NCBI GenBank assembly: GCA_030040495.1
Contig: JASHTP010000545.1
Span: 1-8,110 of the forward strand
Source of the DNA: Alphaproteobacteria bacterium
GTDB taxonomy: Bacteria; Pseudomonadota; Alphaproteobacteria; ATCC43930; CGMCC-115725
DNA: 8,110 nt
Reading direction: 5' to 3'
In this document: positions 6,508-8,110 of the stretch, one piece after another
How the letters are laid out: each line of letters opens with the position of its first letter
Position numbering within the stretch: position 1 is the stretch's first letter
The notes under the pieces: generated by a model
The model's database searches: none
What the model was told of the DNA's origin: nothing
Seen by the model: the letters and a program-made list of their open reading frames with translations, nothing else
Made by a program: the position numbers and the translations under genes

Positions 6508-6873
6508 ATGAACCGACTTGCGATGGCGGCGGTCCTTTGCGCGCTCGCCGGCGTCCTTTTCACCCCGGTCCGCGCCCAGGAGCCGGCGCAGGCCGACGAT
6601 GTCCGGGCCGGCCGCGCGCTGTCGCTCAAGCTGTGCACCGCCTGCCACCTGGTGTTGCCGAATCAGGAGATGACGCCGCTGCTGCGCCCGCCGGCGCCGG
6701 CATTCCGCGCCATCGCCAACCGTCCGGGCGTCACCGCCGACTCGCTGCGCCGCTTCCTGAGCGAGACGCACAGCAGCATCCGCTCGACCAAGGACATGCC
6801 GAATCCCGAGCTCACCGAGGACCAGACGCGGCAGGCGGTCGCCTTCCTCATGAGCCTCAGGAGCCGGCGATGA
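6508..6873 (+). CDS. Small secreted mono-haem cytochrome c
   Basis: From ATG 6508 the product has 121 residues. A Sec signal (MNRLAMAAVLCALAGVLFTPVRA, probable cleavage after Ala23) is followed by a haem-attachment motif CTACH at 43-47. Met97 in KDMPNPELT is the probable sixth ligand. The closing helix DQTRQAVAFLMSLR is typical of class I cytochromes c. Two ATGs are adjacent, at 6505 and 6508. GGAG at 6499-6502 is 5-6 bases from the second and only about three from the first, so 6508 is slightly preferred. A GTG at 6469 would add an unsuitable N-terminal extension before the signal. It is likely co-transcribed with the preceding cytochrome and may share an electron path with it. The donor and acceptor are unknown. 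Confidence 0.87.
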   Translation: MNRLAMAAVLCALAGVLFTPVRAQEPAQADDVRAGRALSLKLCTACHLVLPNQEMTPLLRPPAPAFRAIANRPGVTADSLRRFLSETHSSIRSTKDMPNPELTEDQTRQAVAFLMSLRSRR

Positions 6874-6874
6874 T

Positions 6875-7042
6875 CGCCGCGCCGCGCGCCGCGGGCGCTT
6901 CGAACTCGAGCTGCTCGACCACCTGAACTAGGCCGACGCCGAGCGGACCCTACGGGTGGTCACCGGCTGGGGACGATGGGCCGAGATTTTCGATTGCGAT
7001 GACAAGTCGCGGCTGTTCCGCCTCGAGCGCGCGGAAGAGTGA
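6875..7042 (+). pseudogene. 3' remnant of a NitT/TauT-type ABC ATPase (AAA-associated C-terminal region)
   Basis: One frame reads RGRFELELLDHLN, TAG (6929-6931), then ADAERTLRVVTGWGRWAEIF, DCDDKSRLFRLERAEE and TGA (7040-7042). This closely resembles the end of the AAA-associated C-terminal domain found after the ATPase of nitrate/sulfonate/taurine-type ABC importers, whose members typically end with F-x-x-L-x-DHL, then T-L-R-x-x-x-DWGRYAE-x-F-x-YD. The ATPase core, Walker motifs and any start are missing, and the remnant begins directly at the end of the cytochrome gene. The frame carries one amber codon where the family usually has Ser/Glu. I read it as a deletion scar. The match is from memory of the family, not from a search. 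Confidence 0.62.
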
Positions 7043-7060
7043 TCGGACTCAGCGCTTTTT
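7026..7060 (+). terminator. Weak candidate intrinsic terminator after the remnant
   Basis: AGCGC at 7026-7030 can pair with GCGCT at 7052-7056, and GAGT (7037-7040) with ACTC (7047-7050) inside it, followed by TTTT at 7057-7060. The stem has an uneven internal loop (six bases against one), so it is not a strong hairpin. Its place at the stop of the remnant fits an old terminator of the lost gene, or one now serving the cytochrome pair. Confidence 0.3.
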
Positions 7061-7092
7061 CGTCGTTTCCGCCTGGAGCGCCGCCGAATTCC

Positions 7093-7142
7093 GTGATTTA
7101 AGTCAATGTCGGTGCCCGGCCCGGCCAGGTAAGACCTATCCA
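7093..7142 (+). promoter_or_regulatory. Candidate FNR/FixK-type promoter of the DUF3300 gene
   Basis: The box GTGATTTAAGTCAA (7093-7106) matches 8 of 10 fixed positions of TTGAT-N4-ATCAA and also fits the broader TGA-N6-TCA core of the CRP/FNR family. A -10-like TAAGAC at 7130-7135 implies a start near 7142, placing the box centre at about -42.5, the same geometry as the cytochrome promoter. The rest of the 162-base gap between the remnant and the DUF3300 gene shows no coding signal. The leader would be about 63 bases. Confidence 0.45.
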
Positions 7143-7204
7143 TGATTGCGAGCGCCGTGCCGCGGCGCGCCAATGGGCTTCGCCCGAGCCCCAGACGGTG
7201 ACAG

Positions 7205-8110
7205 ATGGCGACGAGATGGATGGCAGTCATGGCGGGGTTGCTTGCGCTCGCCATCGCGACATCGCTGCTCGGCGCTCTCCGGCCCGGCGCGGCGGCGGAG
7301 CCGGCGCCGGCCTTCAGCGAGCAAGAGCTCGAGCAGCTCGTGGCGCCGGTCGCGCTCTATCCGGACGAGCTGCTTGGTCAGATCCTCATGGCGGCCACTT
7401 ACCCGCTCGAGATCGTCGAGGCGGCGCGCTGGCTGCAGGTGCCCGCCAACGCCGCGCTCAAGGGCGACGCGCTCGCTGCGGCGCTGGAAGCGCAGGACTG
7501 GGATCCCAGCGTCAAGGCGCTCGTGCCCTTTCCGCAGATCGTGCAGATGATGAACGACCGGCTCGATTGGATGCAGCGGCTCGGCGACGCCTTCCTCGCG
7601 CAACAGAGCGCGGTCATGGACGCGGTGCAGCGCCTGCGCCAGCGGGCCCAGGCGGCGGGGACGCTTGCCACCACGCCGCAACAGCAAGTCGTGGTCGAAG
7701 GCCCGACCATCATCATCGCGCCGGTCAGCCCGGCCGTCGTCTATGTGCCCTGTTATGACGCGGCGCTCATCTACGGGCCCTGGCCCTATCCCGGCTTTCC
7801 GCCTTACGCCTTTCCACCGCTGCCTGAGTGCGTCTTCGGACCGACGCTGTTCTTTGGCGTCGGCATCGCCATCATTCCGTCGCTCTGGGGTTGGAACCAT
7901 TGCGACTGGGCGCATCACCGCATCCGCATCGACCCCGGCCGCTTCAACGCCATCAACCGGCGCGAGATCGAGTCCCTGCATCGCCCGAGCGTCGTGGAGG
8001 ATACCTGGGAGCACGATCCCTATCACCGCCATGGCGTCGCCTATCGCGATCCCGAGACGCGCGCGCGGTTTGCAAGTCCTTCGTCCGGTGGGTCCGAAGC
8101 CCGCCGCGCC
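7205..8110 (+). CDS. Secreted DUF3300-family protein (partial, runs off the right edge)
   Basis: An open frame of 302 codons reaches the window end with no stop. The N-terminus (MATRWMAVMAGLLALAIATSLL...GAAA) is a Sec signal or anchor, with likely cleavage near Ala31. The mature start FSEQELEQLVAPVALYPDELL, then LMAATYPLEIVEAARW, is the signature of the DUF3300 family, and the second conserved part VVYVPCYDAALIYGPWPYP is at about 178-196. A hydrophobic segment FGPTLFFGVGIAIIPSLWGW lies at 211-230, before a His/Asp-rich part (NHCDWAHHRIRIDPGRFN). The function of the family is unknown. In-frame TGA at 7199-7201, two codons upstream, makes ATG 7205 the earliest start; the ribosome-binding site (GGTGA) is weak. 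The His/Cys-rich tail hints at metal binding, but that is only a guess. Confidence 0.88.
   Translation, partial: MATRWMAVMAGLLALAIATSLLGALRPGAAAEPAPAFSEQELEQLVAPVALYPDELLGQILMAATYPLEIVEAARWLQVPANAALKGDALAAALEAQDWDPSVKALVPFPQIVQMMNDRLDWMQRLGDAFLAQQSAVMDAVQRLRQRAQAAGTLATTPQQQVVVEGPTIIIAPVSPAVVYVPCYDAALIYGPWPYPGFPPYAFPPLPECVFGPTLFFGVGIAIIPSLWGWNHCDWAHHRIRIDPGRFNAINRREIESLHRPSVVEDTWEHDPYHRHGVAYRDPETRARFASPSSGGSEARRA

Noticed and set aside
5761..6771. 336-codon open frame on the - strand over the cytochromes
   Set aside because: It is antisense to two genes with signal peptides and haem motifs and is Arg-rich with no domain.
7142..7201. 19-codon upstream frame (MIASAVPRRANGLRPSPRR) before the DUF3300 gene
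   Set aside because: It starts at the implied transcription start and ends four bases before ATG 7205, so a leader peptide is conceivable. It has no ribosome-binding site and no sign of conservation, so I do not call it a gene.
7136..8032. 298-codon open frame on the - strand over the DUF3300 gene
   Set aside because: It is antisense to a clear DUF3300 signature and has Arg/His/Asp-rich shadow composition.

Overview
The window looks like a high-GC alphaproteobacterial chromosome, roughly two-thirds GC by eye. Supporting signs are the helicase tail joined by ATGA overlap to a small S4-domain RNA-binding protein, the NodT-type outer-membrane factor, the DUF3300 protein and FNR/FixK-like operators. 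No RNA genes, CRISPR arrays, insertion sequences or origins were seen.

Layout. (1) Positions 1-492, + strand: the last 58 codons of a helicase-type protein, then an Hsp15-like S4 RNA-binding protein. (2) Positions 505-5591, - strand: one tightly packed five-gene operon, in transcription order an FtsX/DevC-type ABC permease, an ABC ATPase, a HlyD-type periplasmic adaptor, a NodT/OprM-type outer-membrane lipoprotein channel, and a probably Tat-exported SagB/ThcOx-like nitroreductase. The first four make a complete inner-membrane to outer-membrane ABC export system of the MacAB-TolC/DevBCA kind. (3) Positions 5592-5874: a divergent control region with two FNR-like boxes, one facing each way, and a GC-rich inverted repeat between them. 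(4) Positions 5875-6873, + strand: two secreted single-haem c-type cytochromes. (5) Positions 6875-7042: a decayed 3' remnant of a NitT/TauT-type ABC ATPase, with only its AAA-associated C-terminal region left and one in-frame TAG. (6) Positions 7043-7204: a non-coding gap with a third FNR-like box. (7) Positions 7205-8110, + strand: a secreted DUF3300 protein that runs off the window.

How it may work together. Every intact product from 505 to the end is predicted to lie in the membrane or periplasm, apart from the ATPase, which works at the inner membrane. The three transcription units (efflux plus nitroreductase, cytochrome pair, DUF3300) each have a TTGAT-N4-ATCAA-like palindrome centred about 41 to 43 bases upstream of the start site implied by a -10-like hexamer. 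This is the class II geometry of FNR/FixK/DNR activators. My main hypothesis is therefore a low-oxygen or nitrosative-stress envelope module placed beside a conserved helicase/S4 pair. The motifs and spacing are seen in the sequence; the shared regulation and physiological role are inference.
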